Source: Aquarana catesbeiana
Taxonomy: Eukaryota; Chordata; Amphibia; Anura; Ranidae
NCBI RefSeq assembly: GCF_042186555.1
Contig: NC_133327.1
Location: 53,876,408 to 53,940,407, forward strand
Length of the DNA stretch: 64,000 nucleotides
Direction: 5' to 3'
The first letter of the stretch is position 1, and each line of letters opens with the position of its first letter. The position numbers and the translations under genes are program-made. Below, one piece after another: positions 44,072 to 55,930 of the stretch. The notes beneath the pieces are model-generated. The model saw only the letters and a list, made by a program, of their open reading frames with translations. It did not search any database and was not told where the DNA came from.

Positions 44072-44224
44072 CAATATTCAGCATTATTTGTGTGTATTGT
44101 AAAATGTGTTTTCTGAATTCACTGTGTTCCAGTATACAGAGAAAGCATGTTATGTGTGTTGGATTTAAATGCAAGGGATGTATTAATATGGATGTAATGA
44201 CGGAGCGTCAATGCACCATAAACG

Positions 44225-44247
44225 TATATATATATATATATATATAT
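44225..44247. repeat. (TA)n microsatellite
   Basis: About 11 TA units downstream of the lectin gene. Confidence 0.9.
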
Positions 44248-44623
44248 GGATTTAATCTAAAGTAGCTATATTATAAATAATGGTGTTTTTTGACTAACAG
44301 GAAGGCAGGGAAACTATTATAACAGATCCCAACCTCATTGCCAATGACCAGAGAGAGAGGTAACATAGAGGAATGATGATCAAATGTGGGGATAACAAAG
44401 AGTGGGAATTATTGTTTGCATAATAAATAGCACGTGTTGTGAAATATAAGGTTTGAGTAACTGGTAGGAGAATTAAAAGAATAGACAGCGGTAGAAAATG
44501 GAATTGGGGAATCACGAAATGAAATTTTTAGATAAAAGTCTCCAGGTAGAACAATAAACATGTCTAACTTGTATTTTAGACTCCATCATAGAATTACCAA
44601 TGTTTGGGTAGAGGATAATATTA

Positions 44624-45028
44624 TGCCCCGTACACACAATCGGACATTCCGACAACAAAATCCATGGATTTTTTCCAACGGATGTTGGCTCAAACTTGTC
44701 TTGCATACACACGGTCACACAAATCTTGTCGGAAATTCCGAACGTCAAGAACGCGGTGATGTACAACACGTATGACGAGCCATGAAAAATGAAGTTCAAT
44801 AGCCAGTGCGGCTCTTCTGCTTGATTCCGAGCATGCCTGGAACTTTGTGCGTCGGAATTGTGTACACACGATCGGAATTTCCGACAACGGATTTTGTTGT
44901 CGGAAAATTTTTGTGATGGAAATTCCGATGGAAAATGTCCGATAGAGCCTACACACAGTTGGAAATTTCCGACAACAAGCTCCCATCGAACATTTTCCAT
45001 CGGAAAATCCAATCGTGTGTACGGGGCA
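44624..45028. mobile_element. Harbinger MITE with TTA duplication
   Basis: Ends TGCCCCGTACACACAAT and ATCGTGTGTACGGGGCA, with TTA at 44,621-44,623 and 45,029-45,031. 405 bp, same family as 6,325. Confidence 0.85.
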
Positions 45029-45085
45029 TTAGAGTAAAGCGCTGGGTTAAAAAATAGATTGACCTTTAATCCTCCCGGTATTCTT

Positions 45086-47578
45086 TATTTCCATAGTATT
45101 TTATTGAAGAAAATTCAGGAATAAATGAACATGTATAACAGTAGTTATATGGGCCCAACAGCCTAAGGATATACAAGTAGGGATGAGCTTCGAGCTCGAG
45201 TCAAACTCATGTTCGACTCAAACATCGGCTGTTCGCCAGTTCGCCGAGCAGCGAACAATTTGGAGTGTTCGCGGCAAATTCGAAAGCCGGGGAACAACCT
45301 TTAAAAGTCTATGGGAGAAATCAAAAGTGCTAATTTTAAAGGCTTATATGCATGGTATTGTCATAAAAAGTGTTTGGGGACCTGGGTCCTGCCCCAGGGG
45401 ACATGGATCAATGCAAAAAAAAAGTTTTAAAAACGGCCGTTTTTCGGGAGCAGTGATTTTAATAATGCTTAAAGTGAAACAATAAAAGTGTAATATTCCT
45501 TTAAATTTCGTACCTGGGGGGTGTCTATAGTATGGCTGTAAAGGGGCACATATTTCCCGTGTTTAGAACAGTCTGACAGAAAAATGACATTTCAAAGGAA
45601 AAAAAAGTAATTTAAAACTACTCGCGGCTATTAATGAATTGCCGGTCCGACAATACACATAAAAGTTCATTGATAAAAGCGGCATGGGAATTCCCCATAG
45701 GGGAACCCCAAACCAAAATTTTAAAAAAAAATGACGTGGGGGGGTCCCCCTAAATTCCATACCAGGCCCTTCAGGTCTGGTATGGATTTTAAGGGGAACC
45801 CCGTGCCAAAATTTAAAAAAACAATGACGTGGGGTCCCCCCAAAAATCCATACCAGACCCTTATTTCTGAATTTTTCCCTTTTTTTTTTCCGGGCCTTCA
45901 CATCTCTATCCAGGCCCTTATCCGAGCACGCAACCCGGCAGGCCACAGGAAAAGAGGAGGGGGACGAGAGAGCGCCCCCCCTCCTGAACCGTACCAGGCC
46001 ACTTGCCCTCAACATTGGGAGGGTGCTTTGGGGTAGACAAGGGCCTCATCCCCACAACCCTTGCCCTGTGGTTGTGGAGGTCTGCGGGCGGGGGGCTTAT
46101 CGGAATCTGGAAGCCCCCTTTAACAAGGGGACCCCCAGATCCCGGCCCTCCCCCCTGTGTAAAAATGGTAAGGGGGTACCTAGCATTTCACAAAAAAAGT
46201 ATCAAAAGTGTTAAAAATGACAAGAGACAGTTTTTGACAATTCCTTTATTTAAATGCTTCTTCTTTCTTCTTTCTTCTATCTTCTATCTTCTATCTTCCT
46301 TCGGTTTCTTCCTCCATCTTCTTCTTCTTCTGGTTCTTCTGGTTCTTCCTCCGTTGTTCTCGTCCGGCATCTTCCTCCGCGGCGTCTTCTTCCCTTCTTC
46401 CCCCGCCTTTTTTTTTTTAATTTTGGCCGGGGTTCCCCTTAATATCCATACCAGACCTGAAGGGCCTGGTATGGAATTTAGGGGGACCCCCACGCCATTT
46501 TTTTTTAAAGTTTTGGTTCGGGGTTCCCCTGTGGGGAATTCCCATGCCGTTTTTATCAATGAACTTTTATGTGTATTGTCGGACCGACAATTCATTAAAA
46601 GCCGCGAGTAGTTTTAAATGACTTTTTTTCCTTTGAAATGTCATTTTGCTATCAGACTGTTCTAAACACGGGAAACATGCACCCCTTTACAGGCATACTA
46701 TAGACACCCCCCAGGTATGAAATGTAAAGGAATATTACACTTTTATTGTTTCACTTTAAGCATTATTAAAATCACTGCTCCCGAAAAAACGGCCATTTTT
46801 AAAACTTTTTTTGCATTGATCCATGTCCCCTAGGGCAGGACCCAGGTCCCCAAACACTTTTCATGACAATACCATGCATATAAGCCTTTAAAATTAGCAC
46901 TTTTGATTATTCATGTTCGTGTCTCATAGACTTTAACGGTGTTCGCGTGTTCGAATAAATTTTTTGCCTGTTCGCATGTTCTGGTGCGAACCGAACAAGG
47001 GGGTGTTCAGCTCATCCCTATATACAAGGATTTTGTAGCAATCACCAAAAGGAAACATGTATATCAATTGTAGGAGAATAATTGTACATAACAGTGACTA
47101 TATGAGTATGTTGGGTAATTGGATCATTTGTAGTTAGGGTGTGAGTTTTGTTTCTCTGAAATCGGGGGTTGCCGGATCTCTGAGGGGACAAAATTCACAT
47201 TAGATTTTATTGTGCTGTGATTTGAGTTTCTTAAAATAGGCTGTAATGACATTAGTGTTTCTGTAGGGTGATGTGTTGGATATGTTTTCGGTGTGGTATG
47301 TGTCAGATGGTGTAAGTTACTTGTGTTTTATAAATGTGCTCAGGGCTGACAGTCCTGCTGGCAGCCTTGGTTAGGTCCGTTGGTTGTGTGTAGGAGAGTG
47401 TGTTGGTTTGGGAGGGGAGATGATTATAAGTAAGCTAGGTGTAGGGGGGGTTTGAAGGAGTGCAGTTTTGGGGGAAGGGGTATAAAGATGGGGGGAGGGT
47501 ACGGCTGTGATATAGGAGGGTGGAATAGGCCGAGACAGGGGGGGCAAAGGCCTCCTACCTGACCCTGAACTTCGGCCC
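45086..47578 (-). mobile_element. 5'-truncated LINE insertion, 17-bp duplication
   Basis: ATCCTCCCGGTATTCTT is present exactly at 45,069-45,085 and 47,579-47,595. Just inside on the left is a T-rich start containing TTTTATT, which on the minus strand reads as AATAAA near a degenerate A tail. About 650 bp is LINE 3' sequence, with a G-rich plus strand at 47,397-47,545. The rest is the hAT at 45,178. Confidence 0.65.
45178..47020. mobile_element. Palindromic non-autonomous hAT (1.8 kb)
   Basis: Ends TAGGGATGAGCTTCGAG and CTCATCCCTA, with an exact 8-bp duplication TATACAAG at 45,170-45,177 and 47,021-47,028. It has the same arms as 15,142-18,043, but the centre of the palindrome is deleted and a 50-bp foreign-looking tract sits at 45,868-45,917. 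Confidence 0.85.
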
Positions 47579-47999
47579 ATCCTCCCGGTATTCTTAACCA
47601 TTATTTAAACATATTGTGTGACCAGAGATCATTGATGCCTAAATTCTCAGGGAAAATGTTGCTGTGTCTCTTTGTCAGAGTTAACATAGAGATCATATGA
47701 TCAGCAGCTATTATGATGATCATTGATAGCCAGTATTAGGAACTATTAGCCCTGCAAAGTGTAGGCTGCTAGCTCTCCCAGGGAGGATATTAACGCATTT
47801 TATAACACATGCTCGGCATCCTCGGGAATGTAAATGTACAGATGAAAGTGGCAGACATTTTAGCTCTGCAAGTGCACAGAGGCCTCTAAAGTCCTGTGGC
47901 CCACTACAGATTTGGGTTGCCCCTGACTGTAATAGACCTCAGACCCCCAGTGGCCAGAATTCTGTCACAGAGGGTACAGGAATCTAAATATAAAGAGAT

Positions 48000-49280
48000 G
48001 ATCAAGTTTTGTGTGTTACTGACCACCAATGAATGGGGGCCCCTTTCCCACTGAAATCAACGATGTTGACAATGTGGGTCCTTTTCCCAATGATACAAAA
48101 GTACTAGGGCCTTCTCCCACTGAAAACAAATGACTGTGGGCACGTCACTGAACACAAATGTAATAGGTTCCTTCTGACACTGAACACCAATAGAACAAAG
48201 GAATTTACATCAACCACAAGGACAGGACTAATTAATATTGACCTCCAATGTATGCAGGCAATTCACACTGGCTACCAATATAATCGATGCATTTACAACG
48301 GCAAACAATTAAACAGGGTTACAAATGTAACAGAGCATTACCATTGACCATCAATGTAGCTGGGGAATTCGCAATGACCATGTCACATACCTGACGGTTG
48401 AGCCTGAGATGCAGAGGGAAGGCTTCTTGTACAACCCCTGCTCAGGGGCCACCGATATTGTAACAGTGGCCAAAAGAGCGTGGTGGTGTGTGGGTGCTTG
48501 GATCACCTTCTGTGTGGTGGTTGTGTCACCAAGGTGGACCAGCAGGCTAAATGGCAGGCGTTGGCAGGTCAGCGGATTTCGGACTGGTGGCAGCAGGAAA
48601 CAGGGACCAGGCAGGTGCATGCAGAGCAGAGGAGATACAGGATGCGTGGTCAGACAAGCCAGGCTGGTAACAGACGATCAGTTGCAGACATAGAGGATAG
48701 GCAGAGAATGGTCAGGATGCAGGCAAGGTTTGGCAACAGGATATCAAGCAGCAGAGAGATTTAAACAGTCAAGGCAAGCCGGAGTCAGGATAATGGATAG
48801 TAGTCAGAGTAAGCCGGGTCAAACACAGGAATTGAATAAGGATCACAGGCATACAGGGTACAAGCTGCAGATCAGACAGAAAAGTCCTAGTGGACTTGCT
48901 GTCCTTATATATGGGATTTGGCGCCAGCGCTTATTGGCGCGTTCTGCATGCGCGTTCATGAATATTCGTGAAAATGCACACATTTGTGCGTCTGACAGAA
49001 TGGGCACTTGGGGAATTGCATTTGCACATTAGCCTCTGCCCTTGAGCACCAGCAATGCCATGACCAGCACATCCCTGACAGGCCATCAATGTAGTAGATG
49101 TATTTACACTGAACACCATTATATTGGGTGCATTGGTGATTAGTGTACATTCCCTCATTACATTGGTGATCAGTGTAAATTTCCTTATTACATTGGTGAT
49201 CAGTGTAAATGCTTCTGTTATATTGGTGGTCAGTGTAAAAAGGTCTTCATTCCAAGTGTTTTACACTAAACACCAGTGTT
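48000..49280. repeat. Diverged tandem repeat split by an insertion
   Basis: 48,000-48,385 and 49,078-49,280 consist of about 45-55-bp units containing CACTGA.CACCAATGTAA.AGG. 48,385-49,073 is a different repeat that shares GGCAAGCCGG and AAGCCGGGTCA motifs with 7,270-8,020. No gene. Confidence 0.5.
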
Positions 49281-49489
49281 TCTGATGGGAAGACATGTAC
49301 TAGGTGGAAGGGTCTGAGTTTTCTGGATTAATTCAAAGAAAGCTTCCCATGGAGGTAGGGATAACTGAATATAACGGGGGGCATGGTAGTCCCTTAATAT
49401 TGTTAGTTTATATACATTACAGTTTATTATGGTTTTGCTGGATGATATAATGGGATTGATAATAGGCTGTTCCCTTTGCAATGGAATTT

Positions 49490-49690
49490 TCACTTTTCAA
49501 GAGAATATTCCCTTAGCTTAGTGAATTTGGTGAAAAGTCACTTTGCACAAAACACACAATCATGTGCACAGAAAAGTATTTTTGTTTGCACACAGTTGGA
49601 TGATGGAAGTCAGCAGAGCTTCACCTTATTCACTGAGCTAATGGAAAATAGCAAAAATTCTCTTGCAATGTGAACTACCTATTTGCACTT
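49490..49690. repeat. TTTACTAAAGGC-type dispersed repeat
   Basis: Shares CCCTTAGCTTAG.GAAT..GGT and CAATCATGTG with 39,150-39,220. Noncoding. Confidence 0.4.
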
Positions 49691-49720
49691 AGTAAAGCAA
49701 CTCCAGTAGGTTATTACAGT

Positions 49721-49926
49721 TTACACCGATCAACTATAACTTTACGACCACTGACAGGTGAAGTCAATAACATGGATTATCTTGTTACAATAGCATCTGA
49801 AAGTGGGTGGCATATATTAGGCAGCAAGTAAACAATTTGTCCCTGAAGTTGATGTGTTGAAAGCAGAAAAAAAATGGACATTGCAGTTTGTTGTGTGGGG
49901 GTCTGTGTAGTTGCAGACTGGTCACC
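49721..49926 (+). mobile_element. Tc1/mariner fragment
   Basis: CACCGATCAACTATAAC, ACCACTGACAGGTGAAGT, GGCATATATTAGGCAGCAAG and TTGATGTGTTGAAAGCAG match the 5' end of a common vertebrate Tc1-type element up to its start codon, followed by a jump to internal sequence (GTAGTTGCAGACTGGTCA). Internally deleted and dead. Confidence 0.6.
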
Positions 49927-50239
49927 TTTCCCATTCTATATGTACATATTCACCAGCACACCGAGGATCATCAATTTCATCCAAACGTTTTTTTATTCAA
50001 AGAATAATCACATCACAAAACGGTGTAGTTCAAGGTTTCAGAGCCACGCAGGACCCTGTCGTCATCACGTGCCTGAATATCCAGCTGGTGGTCGTTACAG
50101 CAGCCAGTACAGGTAACATTCTGCTGGGAAACCGTGGCTCCTGCCATGGTTTGTGGATGTTGCTGCTGACTCGGTTAAATTGATGATAGGCAACTCCTAT
50201 CCTCATATTGATTAGTGGTTCCAAATTAATAATAACTAC

Positions 50240-50537
50240 TGCAGTAGGGAACAGACACAAAAGATACGCTCAGCATCTTTCCAAATTACTGTTCTGCTTT
50301 ATTATGACGCAGTTGAAGGTTTTTATACACATGATTACGTAGGTATCACATTAATATTACAATTGTACGTTTATGGTAACAAGGGGCGTTACATAGGCAG
50401 GCTAATTCTAATCAGAACTCGAAAGAATGTAAACATGTAGTGAAAACATTATTAGTGCTGTGTGCACAGTGAGGGCAGTGTGCAATACATACAAAATAGA
50501 ATACAATTATTTACAGAACATACAAATTTCCATTACA
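50240..50537 (-). mobile_element. Retroviral LTR, 3' copy
   Basis: On the minus strand a polypurine tract AAAAGAGGGGAGAC (50,551-50,538) is followed directly by TG at 50,537. TATAAAA is at 50,327-50,321 and AATAAA at 50,303-50,298. The 3' end at CA (50,240) is my best guess, and no duplication was confirmed. It belongs to the pol remnant upstream. Confidence 0.6.
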
Positions 50538-51040
50538 GTCTCCCCTCTTTTGATCAATATTTTGATCACTAACCATACCTGCTATAACCTTTAACCTGGA
50601 ACCTCCACACACTTAGGTGGAGGTAGTCCTGGTCAAAGAGGCAAAAAACTCCATTGTGAAGAAAATAATAGCTGAGCAACTTTTTCATTACAAAATGACT
50701 TTTCATTGTGGAAAAACAAATGATTGATAAGACATATTTACAGAGTACTGGCTGTACACTCCTGTGGCCAGAATGGCCTTCTATCTCAATTGTGGGCATG
50801 CTGACTTATCAGCATATGTAAACACAGACAATTCTACATAAAATGGAAGACGTACAAAAGAAAAATATGACTTCAACATGGCTAAACTACTTTTTAAATA
50901 TATATATCCCTTACAATTAAAGTAATTGAATCAAAAAGTACCCTAGACTGTGATCACAAGAGGGAAACAAATCAAACACAGACATTTATTTAATTAAGTC
51001 ATTTTTGCAGTGTCTGGTGTGGATCCAGGTGACTTTTTTC

Positions 51041-51360
51041 TCAAGTTTTACAAAAACCGTACATGAAGTAGATGCTGTATTGAGTCTCCAAACATTTCCT
51101 TATATATAAATGTCTCTTAACAATCCACAAGTCACCTGGCTTTAGTTTTAGATCCTTCCAAACTTTTAGGATCTGGAATTGGGGAGAAAACACATAAATG
51201 AGTTTGTCAAAAAACCTTAAAAGATCAGCAACATTCTCTGTGAGATCCGAATGGAGGACTTCAGCTGCTGAGAAAAAATATAAGCAAGTGAGTAACACCC
51301 CAAATCCCATAGGGAGGCAGTCCAACATACCGCTTGATAAAATATAAGAAAACATTCAGG
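51041..51360 (-). pseudogene. Endogenous retrovirus integrase C-terminal remnant
   Basis: A minus-strand frame contains a region like the PYEI..GR.M segment of integrase, and near its end a LKPGD.W.VKRH segment like the C-terminal domain of gamma/epsilon-type retroviral integrases. Stops and indels are present. Between here and the polypurine tract no envelope gene is recognisable, so it is deleted or decayed. Confidence 0.55.
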
Positions 51361-51744
51361 CAAAAGTTTTCTAGTTTCTTACTCTACTTTGTCCACTACA
51401 TTGTAGACAGTAGGGGGTGTAAAAATAAAACCTCAAAACTTCTAGTAAGGACTCTTCTATAAAAATGATTTCCTCTGTTACTCTCTGTACTTTCTGTACT
51501 CTATATTTACAAACTACTTCTGATAACACTTTTTACTGTGGCCTTTGCAGTAGCATTTGCCATTGGACATCCAAAAAACATGTCCATACAGACAAGATGC
51601 ATACTTGTAAGATCCTGACTTGGGCATCTGGATATATCTGTTTGTAATCTCTGGAAGCAGGGCCGTCTTTAGCGCAGGGCAAACGGGGCACTTGCCCCGG
51701 GCCCAATCTTTGTTGGTGGGCCCGCGCTAACCGTGAATAAGGGC

Positions 51745-52170
51745 CCCGATTACAGCTTTGCAGAGCGCACAGAGGACACGGGAGGATGTATTCCTCGCTA
51801 GCCAGCTGAGAGGGGGCAGGGCCGGGAGCTCCACTGACGCTCTGACCCCGCCCACGTGCAGCCTGTGTACTCGGAAAAGAGCTTCTGTAGTGAGAGCCAG
51901 TGATCGGAGTGCGAGTGTCAGTGGAGCTTCCGGCCCCGCCCCCTCTATACTGGCTGGTGAATACAGAGGTCCGGGAGCGGGCCCGGGAGCTCCAATGACA
52001 CTCCCACTCCGATCACTGGCTCTCACTACAGGCGCTCTACTCCCAGTACACAGGCTGCACGTGGGCAGGGTCAGAGCGTCAGTGGAGCTCCCGGCCCCGC
52101 CCCTCTCAGCTGGCTAGCGCGGAATACATCCTCCCATGTCCTCTGTGCACTCTGCAAAGCTGTCATCGGG
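51745..52170. repeat. Inverted repeat with about 190-bp arms
   Basis: The segment with GCAGAGCGCACAGAGGACA ... GCCCACGTGCAGCCTGTGTA ... CAGTGATCGGAGTG is matched by its complement on the right (CACTCCGATCACTGG ... TACACAGGCTGCACGTGG ... TGTCCTCTGTGCACTCTGC). The centre is near 51,958. Confidence 0.8.
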
Positions 52171-52409
52171 GCGACAATTCACGGGTGATGTGGGCCCAGG
52201 GCCCACCCAACAAAGCATCCGTGGAGCTCCCAGCTGCTTTAGTGAGAGCAGAGAGTGGAAGCCCCGCCCACAGTCCTGAATGTATGTAATGAGTTTGGCT
52301 GGCCAGGTATGTCCTTACAACCATAAAATGCCTGACTGTTTAAACCCTGAGCTGTGTTATTTAACTGTAAAGCTGTGCATTGCTGAAAGTTCTCTGACCA
52401 TCCCCTGTA

Positions 52410-53710
52410 TAATGTCTGCAGTCTCTGAGTGTCTCCTGCAGTATGTCCGCAGTCTCTGATTGTCTCCTGCAGTATGTCCGCAGTCTCTGATTGTCTCCTG
52501 CAGTATGTCCGCAGTCTCTGAGTGTCTCCTGCAGTATTTCCGCAGTCTCTGGTAATCTCCTGCAGTATGTCTGCAGTCTCTGATTGTCTCCTGTACTATG
52601 TCCGCAGTCTCTGATTGTCTCCTGCAGTATTTCCGCAGTCTCTGATTGTCTCCTGCAGTATGTCCGCAGTCTCTGATTGTCTCCTGCAGTATGTCCGCAG
52701 TCTCTGATTGTCTCCTGCAGTATGTCCGCAGTCTCTGATTGTCTCCTGCAGTATGTCCGCAGTCTCTGGTAATCTCCTGCAGTATGTCCGCAGTCTCTGA
52801 TTGTCTCCTGCAGTATGTCCGCAGTCTCTGGTAATCTCCTGCAGTATGTCCGCAGTCTCTGAGTATCTCCTGCAGTATTTCCGCAGTCTCTGATTGTCTC
52901 CTGCAGTATGTCCGCAGCCTCTGATTGTCTCCTGCAGTATGTCCGCAGTCTCTGATTGTCTCAAGCAGTATGTCCGCAGTCTCTGATTGTCTCCTGCAGT
53001 ATGTCCGCAGTCTCCGAGTGTCTCCTGCAGTATTTCCGCAGTCTCTGATTGTCTCCTGCAGTATGTCCGCAGTCTCTGATTGTCTCCTGCAGTATGTCCG
53101 CAGTCTCTGGTAATCTCCTGCAGTATGTCCGCAGTCTCTGATTGTCTCCTGCAGTATGTCCGCAGTCTCTGGTAATCTCCTGCAGTATTTCTGCAGTCTC
53201 TGAGTGTCTCCTGCAGTATTTCCGCAGTCTCTGATTGTCTCCTGCAGTATGTCTGCAGTCTCTGATTGTCTCCTGCAGTATGTCCGCAGTCTCTGATTGT
53301 CTCCTGCAGTATGTCCGCAGTCTCTGATTGTCTCCTGCTGTATGTCCGCAGTCTCTGGTAATCTCCTGCAGTATGTCCGCAGTCTCTGATTGTCTCCTGC
53401 AGTATGTCCTCAGTCTCTGATTGTCTCCTGCAGTATGTCCGCAGTCACTGATTGTCTCCTGCTGTATGTCCGCAGTCTCTGGTAATCTCCTGCAGTATGT
53501 CCGCAGTCTCTGATTGTCTCCTGCAGTATGTCCGCAGTCTCTGAGTGTCTCCTGCAGTATGTCCGCAGTCTCTGATTGTCTCCTGCAGTATGTCCACAGT
53601 CTCTGATTGTCTCCTGCAGTATGTCCTCAGTCTCTGATTGTCTCCTGCAGTATGTCCGCAGTCTCTGATTGTCTTCTGCAGTATGTCCGCAGTCTCTGAA
53701 CCTCTCCTGT
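52410..53710. repeat. 31-bp minisatellite, about 42 copies
   Basis: Unit TATGTCCGCAGTCTCTGATT plus GTCTCCTGCAG. Recurrent variants (GAGTGTC, GGTAATC, TATTTCC) are interspersed, suggesting repeated block duplications. Confidence 0.95.
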
Positions 53711-53769
53711 AGTATGTGTATTAATGTGCCCCTTTACTTGCTCAATTATTTGGGATTGCTCCACTGCTC

Positions 53770-54020
53770 AGTGAGAGGTAATGATACGCATGAACCTCTA
53801 GCAACCAATCAGCAAACAGTAGTGATCTGCTTTAATCTCTAGCAACCAATCAGTAAGTGCTAATGATGTGCTGTAACCCCTAGCAACCAATTAGTGAGCG
53901 CTAATAATGTACATTAACCTCTAGCAACCAATCGGCAAGCAGAAATTATGTGTTGTAACCTCTAGAAACCAGCCATTGAGCAGTAATGATAGGCTGTAAC
54001 CTCTGGCAAACAATTACAAT
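53770..54020. repeat. About 50-bp repeat, five to six copies
   Basis: Unit AACCTCTAGCAACCAATCAG with a following AG.AGTAATGATGTGCTGT stretch. It lies inside the hAT at 51,658. Confidence 0.8.
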
Positions 54021-54154
54021 CGCTGCCTGTTCTGCTGCAGTAAACTGATTTTGAGTCTACCTGCTATTTTTTGTATGTCTCAGAATGGAGGGGGGGCCCC
54101 AAGAAAATGTTTGCCCAGGGCCCAATCAAAATTAAAGACGGCCCTGTCTGGAAG

Positions 54155-54900
54155 GGATGTTCAGCTTTTGGTAACACCTTTGGTAACAGGTAAAACAAGA
54201 AGTGGTATGTTATAAAAACAACTGTGGTGAACCCTGGCTCTATCCCATGCTCATTTACTAAGGCAGCCATAACTGCTTGTAACTGATGACACGGTCCATG
54301 TGTCAAGCTGGAGGGAAAAGAGTGGTTGGCAGACATAAATGATCACCTTTTTCCAAAGTCCTGTTTCATAAGAAGTTGCCTCCTGTGGACCACTTGTTCT
54401 TCTCGTTCTGGGGTCCTTAAAGTTGAATTATTAATCCCAGCTATACTGGGCCAGAACTAGGGTGGAATCTGTGAGTTGCACAGACCCATCAAGTGTCCGG
54501 GGCTGTTATGCAGCATCCTTAGTCACCTGGTCTGCTTCCATGTGTGAAAGTTAATATGGCTACCTAAGCAAGAACCTGGAAGACTGATAACAGCCAATCA
54601 AATTAACTTGGCATGCTTTATTGGTTTACCTGCCGAAGTAAAAACAAACTTCTGGCCCTTCAAATGGAACCAAAAGCTCTCGATATCTTGACTATCTATA
54701 TAAATATACGTTCTTTTATCTTGAGCTGGGGAAAAAGGATCCAATGACTTTGAATACAGGGTATCCTTCTGGGTGATAAACTGCATACTCAAATCTACAA
54801 AAAATGTGATATCTGGGTCTTCAGGGAGTGTGTCCCGCACTGGGCTCACAGCAGCTGATTCTAACACCATCAATTTAACACATGTGTCTTCCTTTGTCTC
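54155..54900 (-). pseudogene. Endogenous retrovirus pol remnant, RNase H region
   Basis: A minus-strand frame at 54,873-54,598 includes LPEDPDITFFVD near its start, resembling the first strand and catalytic Asp of retroviral RNase H. Downstream, 54,336-54,155 has a further decayed frame that joins to 51,649 when the hAT is removed. No gag, protease or RT is seen further right. Confidence 0.5.
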
Positions 54901-55800
54901 CAGCCTCCTCGAATAGAGGCAATAAGGTGGCTGGATTCAAATGTACGCATTTTTCATTGTTAGATTTGTACATAAACAAACTCATATTTTAAACCTTTGA
55001 TTAGACAAACATTTAATTAGCTGTATATTTGCTGCACAGAATGTCGGACCATTAAAAATTAAATGTTTGACCAAAACAATATCTAACTTTGTCTAATAGC
55101 ACCTTTGCATAAAAGCTGTAGCTCTGATATATCGGGATGAACCCTTCATTACTGGGTCCAGCTTGCATAAATATATTACAATGGCTTGTTTTCTATCATG
55201 CTGTTTGTGTAAGAACTCCAGTTTCATGTTTCAAAAGACAACTTTTTCCTGGCAATATTATAATAAATGATAACAATACCCTGCGGTCATGCAGAGATGC
55301 CCATAAATCCAAAATATTCTTCTGCTTATACCACTGTACTTACAAGGAAAAGGGGCACATCATTTTACAATCCACACATTCTGCTTTGGATTTCAAAAAT
55401 AAAAACAAAAGGATCAACAATCTGTATGATTGTATCTACAACTATGCGTGTTTCTTAACGCACTCGCTAGGAAAGCCTCCCTCCATTGGGATTGACCCCC
55501 TTTTGAGGTCCTATGCCCACCAACCTTGTTTCGCAATTATATGAAATATGACTCTGACATACCAGAAAACAACATATGCACCTACACTTGCTGATTAGTA
55601 AGGTACTAGCTCGTCTCCAACATCTAGAAGAATTGGTGGCCCAACATCATGACAGATTCTCCACCTTGTTGCCACATGGACTACTTGGATAGTTTTTTTG
55701 GGTCACCCTCATTTTAAAAGGCTCCTCTCCTAAAACCCAACTGTAAATCTAAATGTTCGGAGGCCTGCCTTCCCAAAGATTCTTTTTGGAATGTAGATTT
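54900..55800. other. Noncoding stretch
   Basis: No gene, RNA or repeat boundary that I can support. An open frame on plus (55,137-55,544) has no recognisable domain. Confidence 0.3.
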
Positions 55801-55803
55801 ACT

Positions 55804-55930
55804 TAACCACTTCAGCCCAGAAGGATTTGCACCCTTCCTGGCCAGGCCATTTTTTGCAATACGGCACTGCGTCGCTTTAACTGACAATTGCCTGGTCGTG
55901 CGACGTTATACCCATACAAAATGTATGTCC
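55804..55930. repeat. TAACCACTTCAGCCC-type repeat end
   Basis: TTAACCACTTCAGCCCAGAA and GGCCAGGCCATTTTTTGCAA are a common repeat terminus in frog DNA (general knowledge). Only about 125 bp is present. Confidence 0.4.

Larger units (their letters stand above)
51658..54146. mobile_element. Non-autonomous hAT with large minisatellite (2.5 kb)
   Basis: Ends CAGGGCCGTCTTTAGCG and TTAAAGACGGCCCTG, with an exact 8-bp duplication TCTGGAAG at 51,650-51,657 and 54,147-54,154. From left to right: an inverted repeat (51,745-52,170), the 31-bp array and a second array. It splits the retroviral pol remnant. No transposase. Confidence 0.88.

Noticed and set aside
52410..53710. CRISPR-like regular array
   Set aside because: There are no unique spacers. 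It is a 31-bp minisatellite in vertebrate-type DNA.
55137..55544. Plus-strand open frame of 135 codons
   Set aside because: No recognisable domain, codon pattern or flanking splice sites.
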